From JAJRZX01 sp964472295 (lineage in GTDB: Bacteria; Desulfobacterota; GWC2-55-46; JADFVP01), in contig CAYYJQ010000001.1 of assembly GCA_964472295.1 (NCBI GenBank), positions 1 to 64,000 on the forward strand: a stretch of 64,000 bases of DNA, in the 5' to 3' direction. Below the pieces are notes generated by a model. It had not been told where the DNA came from and did no database searches. It saw nothing but the letters and a program-made list of their open reading frames with translations. The first letter of the stretch is position 1. Each line of letters begins with the position of its first letter. Below, piece by piece: positions 50,893 through 60,198 of this stretch. Both the position numbers and the translations under genes were made by a program.

Positions 50893-53610
50893 TTACAGGG
50901 GTTCTTCTCCGGCATCTTTCGCCTCTTCTATCCATGCGCCTATATGGTGGTCCCAGAGGACATTGAAGAACTCACCCTCGGGGTTGAGCATCTCGTATAC
51001 ACCGCAGGGCGGAGCGGCCTCGAAGCCCCGGAATGTAAGTTCCCCGGCACGGTAGAATATCTCCGCAAGACCCTTTTCCCGCGTTGCCGTGAAGACGAAC
51101 TCCATGCGCTCACGGGGAAGGAAAAAGGCCTCGCGGATCGACTCGTGAAGTTCGTCCCTCGCCATTATCCTCCTGTAAAAACGCTTCTCGCCCCTGCTCT
51201 CTTTTATATAGGCGGTAAGGGCCTCGTCACTCAATGCCTGGCCCTTGTTGTATATATCCGTTACAGAGGTTATCAGCCTCAACGACGAGAATGACTCCCC
51301 GGCGATTATCTTCTCAAAGTCCTTAAGGTAGTTCTCGGTAATTAGCCGCGAGAGGGCCTGGGCATTGGTAAGTTTCCTGCCTGATATGAGTTTATCAAAG
51401 GCATGTTCCAGTTCCGGCGGCATTCTGAGCGTATAAGCCGTATGGATATAAACATCAAAGGGATACTGAATGTCCTTGTTACGCCGTCTCTCTCTATCAG
51501 CGGAGAGGAGTATCTCAAGGTAGGCCCTGACCATGGGATGGCGGTACGTTCCCCTTGATGCCTCGTTTATCTTCTCCCCTATGGATACACTCACAGGCCC
51601 CTTATATCCCCTTGAGAACCCCAACTCTATTACCTCGGCCTTTGCGCCGTAAGTTATGAATAGGCCGGCCTCCATCTCGTACTTTATGGCCGCCTCCAAT
51701 TCCTCCTTGTAAATCCTCTCAAGGCCGCTCTCCTCCTCACTGAGTCTCAACATGGCCTCTGTGGAATCCTCTCTACCGGCCTCCATGCCGGTAATTAAGT
51801 CCAGCCTCTTCTTCCTCAGGGCGGCCCTTCGTTCCTCGAACCTCTCATGCACCCTCTCCATGACCTCCCGGCCACCTACGGCAGGGAGCCTCTGGTCCAG
51901 TTCCCTCCCTGACTCCTCTATAATCCTCCTGATGTCGCGTGCAAGGGAGACAAGGGGTCTCATGGCCCCTGAAAATATGATGGCATCACCGGGAATGTTC
52001 GTAAGCCTGATACCTTTCCCGCTCTCACCAAGGCCCTCGCCTTCCATGTGTTCCCTTGCCGCGTCAAGTATGGGCTTGAAGAAGTGCTCCTTCATGAAAT
52101 CAGCCATGGCAAGTTCTTTTATCTTGTGAGTCTTGCGGCTGAAGTCCTTCATGTCCACAAAGAGCTGGCCTTCCTCCCTGGCCTCAAGGCCCTTTATCAT
52201 GGCCCGCTTGTCTATTGAAAAACGGTACAAACGGCCCTTCTGATACTCATCGCGAAGCGTCTCCGCGGGCACCTTCTCACGCCTGTCCACGAGGAGTCCC
52301 ATCATGAGCTCAACGGTCTCCCCGGCCATCTCATCGAGCCCGAGGGCATAGAAACTCTTGATAATGGCGGTGATAGCGGCGTTATCCCGTGGCTTTGCTC
52401 CGCCAAGGCCCAGAATGGGCCTTCTCTTTCCTCCAGACTCAAGGACAAGGGCCTGAAGGGCGACGAGTTTACCGGCGCGGTCCCTGTCCTTTGCCACGAT
52501 CTTGATAATCGCCTCAATGCGTTCAGCGATAGCGGCGGCGTAGCGGCCATCCTTCAGGAGGTTGGAAATAAGACGGTCCTCGTTATAAATGTCAAAGAGG
52601 TCTTTCCTGAGGGACTTATCCGGAATATCATATGACTTCATGTACTCAAGGACCTTCTCCCTGAACCTTAGTATCCTCGACTGCCCCATCACCTCTTCAA
52701 GGAGGGCCTTATCACCACGAACGCGCCTCAGCCCCTCCTCAACAAGAAGGTCAGGAGACTCCGTATCCCCTGTAAGGGGGACCAGGTGTCCCCGCAGGGC
52801 CTCGTATGTCTTGAGAGACAGGTCGTAGGGATTCTTCGATGTGCCGAGAAGGCCTGACTTTACGGTGATGAAACGACCGGGCAGGAGGGCCGAGCGAAGT
52901 ACAAGGCCAACGCTGTCGTCTTCACTCCATTCGCCCGTAAGTTCGTCTATGACAGCGGCAAAGACATTGAAAAAGGTCAGCCCAACGGCAAGATCGAGTT
53001 TGTCGTAACTAAAACCCTTGATCCGGAACTCCTTGAGACGCAGAAGGTGCTTTCTCACGTCTTTCATGAGGACAAGTAGGGTAAGATAGGACGTCTGCTC
53101 CTCGAGGCCCAGGTGGAGTTCCTCCTCACGGGCCTTCTTCACCATGGTCCTCAGCCACTCCACGAACCTGCCGCCGCTCTCTCCATGGCCGAGCCAGGCA
53201 AAGAGCAGCGCGCTGTCTATATAGGGCGTATTTTCCAGTATCCGTGCCGCGAGCCCCCTCTCAAAGGACATGGGCGTAAAGATGTCGAGACGGAAGGTCT
53301 TATCCCGGATATTAGGGGTCTTTACGTAGAGGCTCCTGTCCTTTCGCGATGCATCTTCTATGACAGACTCTCTCTCTATCTCGTAACGCTTTTTTATAAG
53401 CGCTCCGAGGCCAAGGACGCTGGCCTCGACAATGGACTCATCACCTGAGCCGAGGTGATATGGGACCTTGAGATCAGCAAGGGAGGCGCCGTGCCTGAAC
53501 CTCAGCCGCTCTGGCATAAGGGTCCAGGGCGAGCCGTCACGCACCGCCTCCATTCCACTGGGAAGGCTTCCGAATAACCTTAGACGCTCTGTCGCGTATT
53601 CCAAACTCAT
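50893..53610 (-). CDS. Large unknown protein with a degenerate class III nucleotide-cyclase-like domain
   Basis: 905 residues, mostly helical, no signal peptide or membrane helix. Residues ~480-700 carry four elements of class III cyclases in order: FVDMKDFS (Asp486, first metal position), IPGDAIIFSG (Asp542, second metal), and SIGEKINEASR with the transition-state pair Asn682 and Arg686 spaced by four. The substrate-specifying lysine is replaced by Asn538 and the partner aspartate by Val675, and a ~70-residue charged coiled coil is inserted between the second metal and the Asn/Arg motif. The N-terminal ~480 residues and C-terminal ~200 are unrecognised. It may be an altered cyclase or a sensory protein. 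Confidence 0.6.
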   Translation of the reverse strand: MSLEYATERLRLFGSLPSGMEAVRDGSPWTLMPERLRFRHGASLADLKVPYHLGSGDESIVEASVLGLGALIKKRYEIERESVIEDASRKDRSLYVKTPNIRDKTFRLDIFTPMSFERGLAARILENTPYIDSALLFAWLGHGESGGRFVEWLRTMVKKAREEELHLGLEEQTSYLTLLVLMKDVRKHLLRLKEFRIKGFSYDKLDLAVGLTFFNVFAAVIDELTGEWSEDDSVGLVLRSALLPGRFITVKSGLLGTSKNPYDLSLKTYEALRGHLVPLTGDTESPDLLVEEGLRRVRGDKALLEEVMGQSRILRFREKVLEYMKSYDIPDKSLRKDLFDIYNEDRLISNLLKDGRYAAAIAERIEAIIKIVAKDRDRAGKLVALQALVLESGGKRRPILGLGGAKPRDNAAITAIIKSFYALGLDEMAGETVELMMGLLVDRREKVPAETLRDEYQKGRLYRFSIDKRAMIKGLEAREEGQLFVDMKDFSRKTHKIKELAMADFMKEHFFKPILDAAREHMEGEGLGESGKGIRLTNIPGDAIIFSGAMRPLVSLARDIRRIIEESGRELDQRLPAVGGREVMERVHERFEERRAALRKKRLDLITGMEAGREDSTEAMLRLSEEESGLERIYKEELEAAIKYEMEAGLFITYGAKAEVIELGFSRGYKGPVSVSIGEKINEASRGTYRHPMVRAYLEILLSADRERRRNKDIQYPFDVYIHTAYTLRMPPELEHAFDKLISGRKLTNAQALSRLITENYLKDFEKIIAGESFSSLRLITSVTDIYNKGQALSDEALTAYIKESRGEKRFYRRIMARDELHESIREAFFLPRERMEFVFTATREKGLAEIFYRAGELTFRGFEAAPPCGVYEMLNPEGEFFNVLWDHHIGAWIEEAKDAGEEPL

Positions 53611-53658
53611 GATAAAACCAGGGCCATAGTACCCCTATCAAGGGACCTCTGAATAATT

Positions 53659-53681
53659 CGTCTCTGAATAATTCAGAGACG
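53659..53681. repeat. Palindrome 1
   Basis: Arms CGTCTCTGAAT and ATTCAGAGACG, one base apart. A direct repeat of TCTGAATAATTC (53648 and 53663) overlaps the left arm. Confidence 0.85.
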
Positions 53682-53715
53682 AAAAGGGGAAAAAAGCGAT
53701 TTTTTTCTTTCTCAC

Positions 53716-53745
53716 ATTTTCAATAACCTTAAAGTTATTGAAAAT
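53716..53745. repeat. Palindrome 2
   Basis: Arms ATTTTCAATAAC and GTTATTGAAAAT, loop CTTAAA. Perfect 12-bp arms. Confidence 0.85.
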
Positions 53746-53767
53746 AGCGGCACATCCTTACGCCGCA

Positions 53768-53794
53768 GGAAGGTCTGAATAAATCAGACCTTCC
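53768..53794. repeat. Palindrome 3
   Basis: Arms GGAAGGTCTGA and TCAGACCTTCC, loop ATAAA. Perfect 11-bp arms. Confidence 0.85.
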
Positions 53795-53827
53795 TTAAAA
53801 CAGTTTATACTAAATATAGCTCAAAAG

Positions 53828-53852
53828 CAAAGACGGATAATCCTTGTCTTTG
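53828..53852. repeat. Palindrome 4
   Basis: Arms CAAAGAC and GTCTTTG with inner pairs GGAT and ATCC around one base; a two-base bulge on one side. Confidence 0.75.
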
Positions 53853-53897
53853 AGGGCAAAGATAAGTTAAAATAAATAGTTAAGGCAAGGCCGGTAT

Positions 53898-53947
53898 AAT
53901 CCGTGGCGGCGCCCGCAAGATGCGCCGCTTCCACGCGGTCACGGATT
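53898..53947. repeat. Hairpin 5 overlapping a TATAAT box
   Basis: Outer arms AATCCGTG and CACGGATT, inner arms GCGGCGC (53906-53912) and GCGCCGC (53922-53928). It overlaps the TATAAT at 53895-53900, so the start site of the TMTC-like gene may be under hairpin control. Confidence 0.7.
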
Positions 53948-53990
53948 CATAGATGCCTCAGCACCGGGGCACCTGCGTGCGGGCTCATGT

Positions 53991-55922
53991 ATGGCCGCGG
54001 GGCGCAACGCCGCGAATAAAAAGACCAGGTTTCTGAACTTGCGAAGACGGACAATCCTTAAGACCAGCCACGTAGCCCCGGCCATCGTCTTCCTCGCCCC
54101 GCTAATCATATACTCCATAACCCTTACCGCTGGTTTTGTCTACGACGACAATGTCCAGATAATCACCAACCCATGGATAAGAGACCCCGGAAGGATACCG
54201 GACCTCTTTGTCTCCTCTACCATGAGTTTTATTCCCGGCGGCACGGCGAATACTTACAGGCCCGTATTCTATATCATTTACATGGCCGAGTACCTTGCCT
54301 TCGGTCTCAGGGCCGGGGCGTGGCACATCCTTAACATTGTCATCCACTCCATGAATGCCCTGGCCGTGTACTTTCTCGCCGCGCTCTTCATAAGGGATAG
54401 AGCACAGGCCAGGGTAGAACGAGGAGAAACCACTGCGGCCTCGCCAGAGGAGGAAAAAAGATGGACCATAGGAGGTCCGCTCCTTGCCGGCCTTGTCTTC
54501 GGGCTCCATCCCGTTAACAGCGAGGTAGCCTGCTGGGTAGGGGCCATCCCTGAACTTGTCTTCACCCTCATGGTCCTCGCGGCCTTTATCCTCTACCTTC
54601 TTACCTCGGATTCAACAAAAAAACACCCCCTCTACACAGCGGCTTCACTGGCCTCTTTCACTGTGGCCCTCTTCTCAAAAGAGACGGCCATGGCCCTTAT
54701 CATCATCATCCCCCTCTATGAACTAACGCGCCATGGACGCAAGTGCCTGAGACGCTGGAAGGTCTTCGCCCTTTATCTCCTCCCAGCGATAATCTACATG
54801 ATAATGAGGACCTATGCCCTTGGAGGCGTGACGCAGATGAGCCTCATGAAGATGACCTTTTATGAGGGCCTTCTCAACGTACTCCCCCTTATTGCAAGGT
54901 ATCTGGGCAAACTCCTTGTTCCTGCGGGACTTACCATCATATACTCCTTCGAGCCCGTTCATTCCGCACTGGAGTTCATGTTCATAATCGGCGTTATTGC
55001 CTGCTCCCTCTTTGCGGCCCTTATTTATTCTCTAAGGAGACGGAAAGACGAGGTCTTTTTTCTCCTCTGGATACTCGTGCCCCTGCTACCTGTCCTCTAC
55101 ATGCCCATACTATCCGTAGGGGGCTTTGCCGAGAGGTATCTCTACCTCTCCACCGTAGGGCTTGCCTGCTTTGCGGGCCTCCTTGTCTCAAGGCTGCCAC
55201 GGTGGCAAAGGTGGGATAAAAACAAGGCCGCCCTCCTCATCCCTCTTGTGGTCATCGTACTTCTCGCCTACTCGGGGGCCTCGCTCAAGAGGGCCTTTGT
55301 CTGGAGGAACGACTATAACCTCTGGAGCGACACCATAAAAAAATCTCCACATAGCCCAAATGTCCTCTACAACCTGGCCTGGACACTTCACAAGAGGGGA
55401 GGCCCAGGTGACAAGGACAGGGCACTTGGCCTTTATGAAGAGGCCCTGAGGATTCAACCCGCCAAGGAAGAAGCCCACTACAACGCCGCCCTTATCTACC
55501 AGGAAAGGGACGAGTATGAGAAGGCCCTTGAACACTTCAGCGCCTCAGCACGCCTGAAGCCGAACTCCTCCACTACTTACTACAACATGGCCATGATACT
55601 CCAGGCAGAGGGCCGCCTCTCCCGGGCAATCGAACTATACGAGCAGGCCCTGCGGGTGGACCCCGCTAACGAAGACGCCCACTACAACCTTGCCTGGGCC
55701 TATCAGGAGAGGGGAAATTACGGCAAGGCCGTCTTACATTACAGGAAAGTCCTGAGAATCAACCCCCGAAGCGCTGACGCCCATTACAACATGGGGGTAA
55801 TATACGAAGAAGAAGGCCTTGCGAGAAGGGCGCTCGGGGAATTTCAGAAGGCCCTCTCCATAGACCCCGGGTACGGGCCGGCAAGGTTCCAGATAGAAAA
55901 ACTACTTGGAAGGAGTCGATAA
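53991..55922 (+). CDS. TMTC-like multipass membrane protein with TPR repeats
   Basis: A 643-residue protein. The N-terminal ~400 residues hold about ten membrane helices; the first periplasmic loop has a DD-type acidic motif (FVYDDNVQIITNPWI), as in GT-C glycosyltransferases. The last ~230 residues contain five to six TPRs (LYNLAWTLHKRGG onwards). The layout matches TMTC-type O-mannosyltransferase homologues, in bacteria of unknown specificity. It is divergent from the 905-residue gene across the palindrome cluster. The start ATG at 53991 follows a TATAAT box. Confidence 0.82.
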   Translation: MAAGRNAANKKTRFLNLRRRTILKTSHVAPAIVFLAPLIIYSITLTAGFVYDDNVQIITNPWIRDPGRIPDLFVSSTMSFIPGGTANTYRPVFYIIYMAEYLAFGLRAGAWHILNIVIHSMNALAVYFLAALFIRDRAQARVERGETTAASPEEEKRWTIGGPLLAGLVFGLHPVNSEVACWVGAIPELVFTLMVLAAFILYLLTSDSTKKHPLYTAASLASFTVALFSKETAMALIIIIPLYELTRHGRKCLRRWKVFALYLLPAIIYMIMRTYALGGVTQMSLMKMTFYEGLLNVLPLIARYLGKLLVPAGLTIIYSFEPVHSALEFMFIIGVIACSLFAALIYSLRRRKDEVFFLLWILVPLLPVLYMPILSVGGFAERYLYLSTVGLACFAGLLVSRLPRWQRWDKNKAALLIPLVVIVLLAYSGASLKRAFVWRNDYNLWSDTIKKSPHSPNVLYNLAWTLHKRGGPGDKDRALGLYEEALRIQPAKEEAHYNAALIYQERDEYEKALEHFSASARLKPNSSTTYYNMAMILQAEGRLSRAIELYEQALRVDPANEDAHYNLAWAYQERGNYGKAVLHYRKVLRINPRSADAHYNMGVIYEEEGLARRALGEFQKALSIDPGYGPARFQIEKLLGRSR

Positions 55923-56146
55923 GCCCCTCATAAAGGCCTGTGAGATAAGAGGGCTTGATCCCTCTAAAACACTACCCTCTCAAAAAAATTTGATTGCCAG
56001 TGACCTAATGGTTATAATACCTCCGCTGGGCAGATCCTTTATGGCAGGGGCAATTATGCAAAGGTCTTGCGGGAGGCTAAGAAAGATAAGATACACTCCG
56101 GCAATCCGGTCTTTACAAAACAACTCTTCAACGCAGCGGGCAGGTC

Positions 56147-56947
56147 ATGAACCCATTTATTGAAAGACTTACGATCATGTTCTCCAAGATAATAGCCGGG
56201 ACCGTATCGCGTGAAGAGGGCGCCATACTTATAAACCACCTCGTAAGGGAGAACAGGGACGACACCATAAGGTCCCTCGCATACCTTATCGAGAACCCTC
56301 CACGCAATGTATTTCAGAAGACTGTGCTCCATACCATAGCGCTGGCCAGAAACAAGGCGCTCTTTCGAATAATGGCCGAGAGCATTCACAGTAAGGACGA
56401 GGATGTCTCGTTAATGGCCGCTTCAGAGCTCGCGCGCCTGAGAACAGAAGACGCAAAGCAGACCCTCATAGACAATCTTGACCACGATACATACCACGTA
56501 AGAAGGAGCGCCGCCGTTGCCCTTGCCGAAGACTACGGCGAGGACGGCTTTGAGATACTCAAGAGACACATTCTCGCACATGAAGAGCCCTTCTACCGCG
56601 CTACCTCGGCGCAGGGCCTTGCCGCCGCGGGACGCGGCGGCGTAAGCGTTCTCTTCTCCATACTGGCCTCTAATGCGTCCGGCCCTGGCCTCTCAGCGGC
56701 AGAAGCCATAGCAGAGTTGGAGGATCAGATAGAAGAGAGGCACCTGCCCGTTGCCGTCGAGGCGCTTATGAGGGCGGGCGACAACAGGGATATTCCCCTT
56801 GTAGTGGAACTTCTAAGGGTAGTAGCCCTCTTCAGAGATAAGGCCCTCAGGTATGAGGCCTTTATCACGGCCTTTGCCGGAGACAGCTCGGAATCCATCC
56901 GCATTGAGGCGCGAAAGGCCCTGCACCGCATCAGAAGGGGCATATAA
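56147..56947 (+). CDS. HEAT-repeat protein
   Basis: A 266-residue soluble helical-repeat protein. Repeats include DVSLMAASELARLRTEDAKQTL, TYHVRRSAAVALAEDYGEDGFE and PFYRATSAQGLAAAGRGGV, of HEAT/PBS-lyase type. It has no catalytic signature. It lies 224 bases after the TMTC-like gene on the same strand, with no clear promoter. The role is probably protein-protein scaffolding. Confidence 0.78.
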   Translation: MNPFIERLTIMFSKIIAGTVSREEGAILINHLVRENRDDTIRSLAYLIENPPRNVFQKTVLHTIALARNKALFRIMAESIHSKDEDVSLMAASELARLRTEDAKQTLIDNLDHDTYHVRRSAAVALAEDYGEDGFEILKRHILAHEEPFYRATSAQGLAAAGRGGVSVLFSILASNASGPGLSAAEAIAELEDQIEERHLPVAVEALMRAGDNRDIPLVVELLRVVALFRDKALRYEAFITAFAGDSSESIRIEARKALHRIRRGI

Positions 56948-57272
56948 AACCTTCCCCGGTCTTCGCCTTCGGCCGACAAGTAAAAGACGACACCTGTCAA
57001 TAGGAAAGGGGCATGGGAGGGAGGGGGACAGGGGGGGCAACGGGGAGGACGGGGAGCGACGAGGGGGACTAACGGGGAGCAGAGGGCTTAAAAGGGACGA
57101 GACGGGCGGGGAGGGCATAACGGGGCTTGCGGGATAACGGGGCTTGAGAGGGGGGCTGATGAGGGGGGGATTCCGCGAACAGGCATGGCCTCTCTAATCG
57201 CACGCCTTTGGCTAAGGGCGCAATCAGACCTGTTGGCCTCAAACATGTATGGATCGAAGTGGCTCCCCTGCC
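56948..57272. other. G-run spacer, non-coding
   Basis: About 325 bases between the HEAT gene (+) and the TPR gene (-). The first ~220 carry many runs of three to seven G on the plus strand (57006-57170), with words such as GGGACGAG and AACGGGGCTT repeated. It can form G-quadruplexes. No gene, RNA or terminator is clear. Confidence 0.65.
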
Positions 57273-58070
57273 TCACCTCTTTATAATCATCCTGAGACGT
57301 TCCCCTGCCTTATCCATCTCCGGGTCAATCATCAGGGCCTGCCTGTAAGCACCTGCCGCCTCATCGGTCTTTCCCCTATATTCAAGGATCACGCCCATCT
57401 CATAGTATGCACTGGCAAGACCGGGCTCTACCCTTATGGCCGCGTTGAGCGCCCCATAGGCATCGTCTCTGCGATTCAGGGAAAGAAGCGCCATAGCGAG
57501 CCGATAATAGAGCTCTCCTGAGACCTCGCCCGCCTCAAGGGCACTTCTGTAATCCGCCACTGCGCCGTCGGCCTGTCCAAGAGCCATCCTGAGATCGCCC
57601 CTGTTTATATAGGCATTCCCATACCCGTCCTTTAGCCTTATGGCCTCATCGTACTCCTTTTCGGCCTCTTTGAGACGCCCAAGGCTGTAAAGGGCATATC
57701 CAAGGTTATTGTGCGCAAGGGCAAGGTCAGGACGAAGGGCAAGGGCAATACGGTAGCGGCTTATGGCGCCCCGCATATCGCCGCGGCTGTGATATATGGC
57801 GCCTACGTTGAAGTAGGCCTTGGCAAGGGTAGGGTTTATTTCGAGGGCCCTCAGGTTCTCGCGAAGGGCGCCATCAAGGTCCCCACTTCCGGCAAGGGTA
57901 ACGGCGTAGTTGTAATGGGCCCTTGCCTTCCCGGGGCTCTTTGCCGCGGCGTCGGACCATAAAGACAGGGGGGCCAGCCAGACAAGGTTACGTTTATAGG
58001 TGGCCGCGCCAAAGGACAGGGCTATAAGGACAAGAAGAACCGGAAAGGCAAGGGCCCTCTTCACCGCCAC
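57273..58070 (-). CDS. Membrane-anchored TPR protein
   Basis: A 265-residue protein with one N-terminal membrane helix (FPVLLVLIALSFGAATYKRN) and six to seven TPRs (ARAHYNYAVTLAGSGDLDGAL onwards). The helix-linker segment LVWLAPLSLWSDAAAKSPGKA resembles the join before the TPRs in the TMTC-like protein at 53991, so it may be a cut-down relative. Start is GTG, two bases after the barrel-protein stop, so it closes the six-gene operon from 63.8 kb. TPRs would face one side of the inner membrane and bind operon partners. Confidence 0.78.
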   Translation of the reverse strand: MAVKRALAFPVLLVLIALSFGAATYKRNLVWLAPLSLWSDAAAKSPGKARAHYNYAVTLAGSGDLDGALRENLRALEINPTLAKAYFNVGAIYHSRGDMRGAISRYRIALALRPDLALAHNNLGYALYSLGRLKEAEKEYDEAIRLKDGYGNAYINRGDLRMALGQADGAVADYRSALEAGEVSGELYYRLAMALLSLNRRDDAYGALNAAIRVEPGLASAYYEMGVILEYRGKTDEAAGAYRQALMIDPEMDKAGERLRMIIKR

Positions 58071-58072
58071 TG

Positions 58073-60040
58073 TCAGAAGATCCTCACGAATTGACGACCA
58101 ACCTTGAACAATATCTTGTTCTCCCTCTGCTCTCTCGTGGAGTCCTCATCTATGCTATAGGAATGCTCCATGGAGAGGGACCATGCCCTTAGCCTGTAAA
58201 AGAGGGTATTCGCAAGCACCGTGTACCTGGAGAGAAACTCTTCTGTCTTGGACTCTGTCCTTGACCCGTCAAACCTCCACATCACCCTGCGCAAAAGCAT
58301 CCTTTCATACCCAAGATTATAAGTGATGGTACGCGTTATATCCGAACCTCCCGAGAATGTCCTGTCGAAAATACTGTAATTAACATTCCCCTTCAGGATG
58401 CCTCCAAGGAGTTTGTGCCCGTAGGATGCCGTGGCAGTACCAGAATTAGTATGGCTGAACCCTGCAAAATCATCAAAGAAGAGCAGGCGTTGAAAACTCA
58501 GGGAGATACTGCCACCCTTGATGGGATGGGAAGATATGGTGAGGTGTGTTGTCTCACCCTTCTCCTCAATGTCTTCCACGGCGGTCTTCTGATTGTATTT
58601 TTCAAACCCGCCATCAATACTGAGATATTTTTTCCAGAACCTGTTATAGAACTGGGCCTTGTACCTGTTGACCTTTTCGTTAACTGTGCCGGAAGTTGTC
58701 TTTAGCACGCCCTTGAAGGAATAATCCAGGTCAAAAAAGAAAAACCTCGTAATATCTATCCTACTCAGGCTCACCGAGCCTTCATGAGTTATGCCCTGGC
58801 CGCCGTTATTCGGCTGGTCCAGGTTAATGTCCGTGTCGTATAGATAACCAAGCCCGTATCTCGCCAATAATGTGAGGCGATATATGAACCTGCTGTAGCT
58901 CAGGCCGCTTACCGAGTTCAATACCTTTCTGTCGCTAAGGTTCAACTGGCCCGCGTTTGATGAGTTGGATTCCGTGAAGGAGAAACTCAGGGCCTGGAAT
59001 GTATAGAGGTGCTCCGTAATCTTGTAGGAGAGGTTGCCCGATGCGTTTGTGCTGGTCGAGTCAGTCGAGCTCGTTGAGGTCTCGGTGAAGATCTTTGAGA
59101 CCCCAAGGGCGAGATTTGAGTGTATCTTTTTAGAAATATCATAATTCAGGGTGCCTGAGTAGTTGGTCCCGTTAAAACTCTGGTCTTGGGCATCGGTCCT
59201 GAAGTGGGAAAGGCTGTGCCCCTGGCTGAAAAAACGGCTCGGATGAGACGAGAGACCCATTGTAAGACCAAAGGTCCGTGATGTGCCGTTACCAGAGAGG
59301 GAGGTATCGGTCACATCGCGCGTTAGTCCAATGTTGAAGGTGGAGTATCTGGACAGGTGTGTAATGTTACTGAGCCCAAGGTTGTTGGTGCTGCTCGAAG
59401 AACCGTTTACGTCTTCACTGAAGGTCCCTGTGTAGCGGAAATTATTTACAGTGGGGCCGTATTCCTTGTCGGCGTTAAAATACACCCTTAAATCGCTATT
59501 GTCCCCGCCGCCGCCGGAATCCTGGGAGTTCCTCGTAACATTAAGGCTCATTACAGGAAGGACCCTGAACTTGCCCACCCAGTTGAGCCCAAGGACAGTG
59601 CTGGTGGTATCGGCATTGGTGGATAAGTTGTCCGCCGATACGGAGCTTGCGGACCGGGAACCAAAGAGTGTGAGCGGTATACGGCTGAGAGGCAGGAGGG
59701 TTGTACTGATATCAAAGAAAAAGGAATTGGTGCTGTTATTGGTAAAGTCAGTGTTAAAGGTCTGCCTCTCGAAGGTAAATGATGCGTCATAGGTCATGAG
59801 AACCCGGGAGAGGAGGTGGCCGCGCATGGAGAGACCATAATCCTGGCGGAAGCTTGAGGTGGTATCCACAAAGCCTACCTCCTGCTCGGTCTGCTTATGA
59901 TGCTCATACTCGAAGAAGACCGTCCCAACAACAGTTGTAAAGGCATATGGATCCATCTTCACAGACCAGGCCATGGAGGGAAAGAATAGGACCATTGAAA
60001 AAAGGCCCAGTATTAAAGATACCCTCCTGATGCAATCCAT
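58073..60040 (-). CDS. Large outer-membrane beta-barrel protein
   Basis: A 655-residue exported protein. The signal peptide (MDCIRRVSLILGLFSMVLFFPSMAWS) supports the ATG at 60040 over a GTG 13 codons upstream. The mature part is almost wholly alternating short strands, rich in Ser, Thr, Asn and aromatic residues, and ends RQFVRIF, a terminal-Phe signal for outer-membrane insertion. Length and pattern suggest 20 or more strands, in the range of porins and electron-conduit barrels. It sits in an operon with cytochromes and a parvulin; its cargo is unknown. Confidence 0.78.
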   Translation of the reverse strand: MDCIRRVSLILGLFSMVLFFPSMAWSVKMDPYAFTTVVGTVFFEYEHHKQTEQEVGFVDTTSSFRQDYGLSMRGHLLSRVLMTYDASFTFERQTFNTDFTNNSTNSFFFDISTTLLPLSRIPLTLFGSRSASSVSADNLSTNADTTSTVLGLNWVGKFRVLPVMSLNVTRNSQDSGGGGDNSDLRVYFNADKEYGPTVNNFRYTGTFSEDVNGSSSSTNNLGLSNITHLSRYSTFNIGLTRDVTDTSLSGNGTSRTFGLTMGLSSHPSRFFSQGHSLSHFRTDAQDQSFNGTNYSGTLNYDISKKIHSNLALGVSKIFTETSTSSTDSTSTNASGNLSYKITEHLYTFQALSFSFTESNSSNAGQLNLSDRKVLNSVSGLSYSRFIYRLTLLARYGLGYLYDTDINLDQPNNGGQGITHEGSVSLSRIDITRFFFFDLDYSFKGVLKTTSGTVNEKVNRYKAQFYNRFWKKYLSIDGGFEKYNQKTAVEDIEEKGETTHLTISSHPIKGGSISLSFQRLLFFDDFAGFSHTNSGTATASYGHKLLGGILKGNVNYSIFDRTFSGGSDITRTITYNLGYERMLLRRVMWRFDGSRTESKTEEFLSRYTVLANTLFYRLRAWSLSMEHSYSIDEDSTREQRENKILFKVGRQFVRIF

Positions 60041-60198
60041 AATGATTATCCCTTGTCTGAGGGGCAGGGAGAGAGGCACGAAGAAACATCTTGCCCGGCA
60101 TGATGCCCTTTAAGGATCTCTCTCTTTACATGGCTGGCAACTCGATGCCTCGTAGGTGCATTAAGGCTTTGTCCCGATCCGCGGCTCCATTACACTTG

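Noticed and set aside
57006..57140. Small plus-strand open frame in the G-run spacer
   Set aside because: The translation is Gly/Arg low-complexity from G-runs with no ribosome site.
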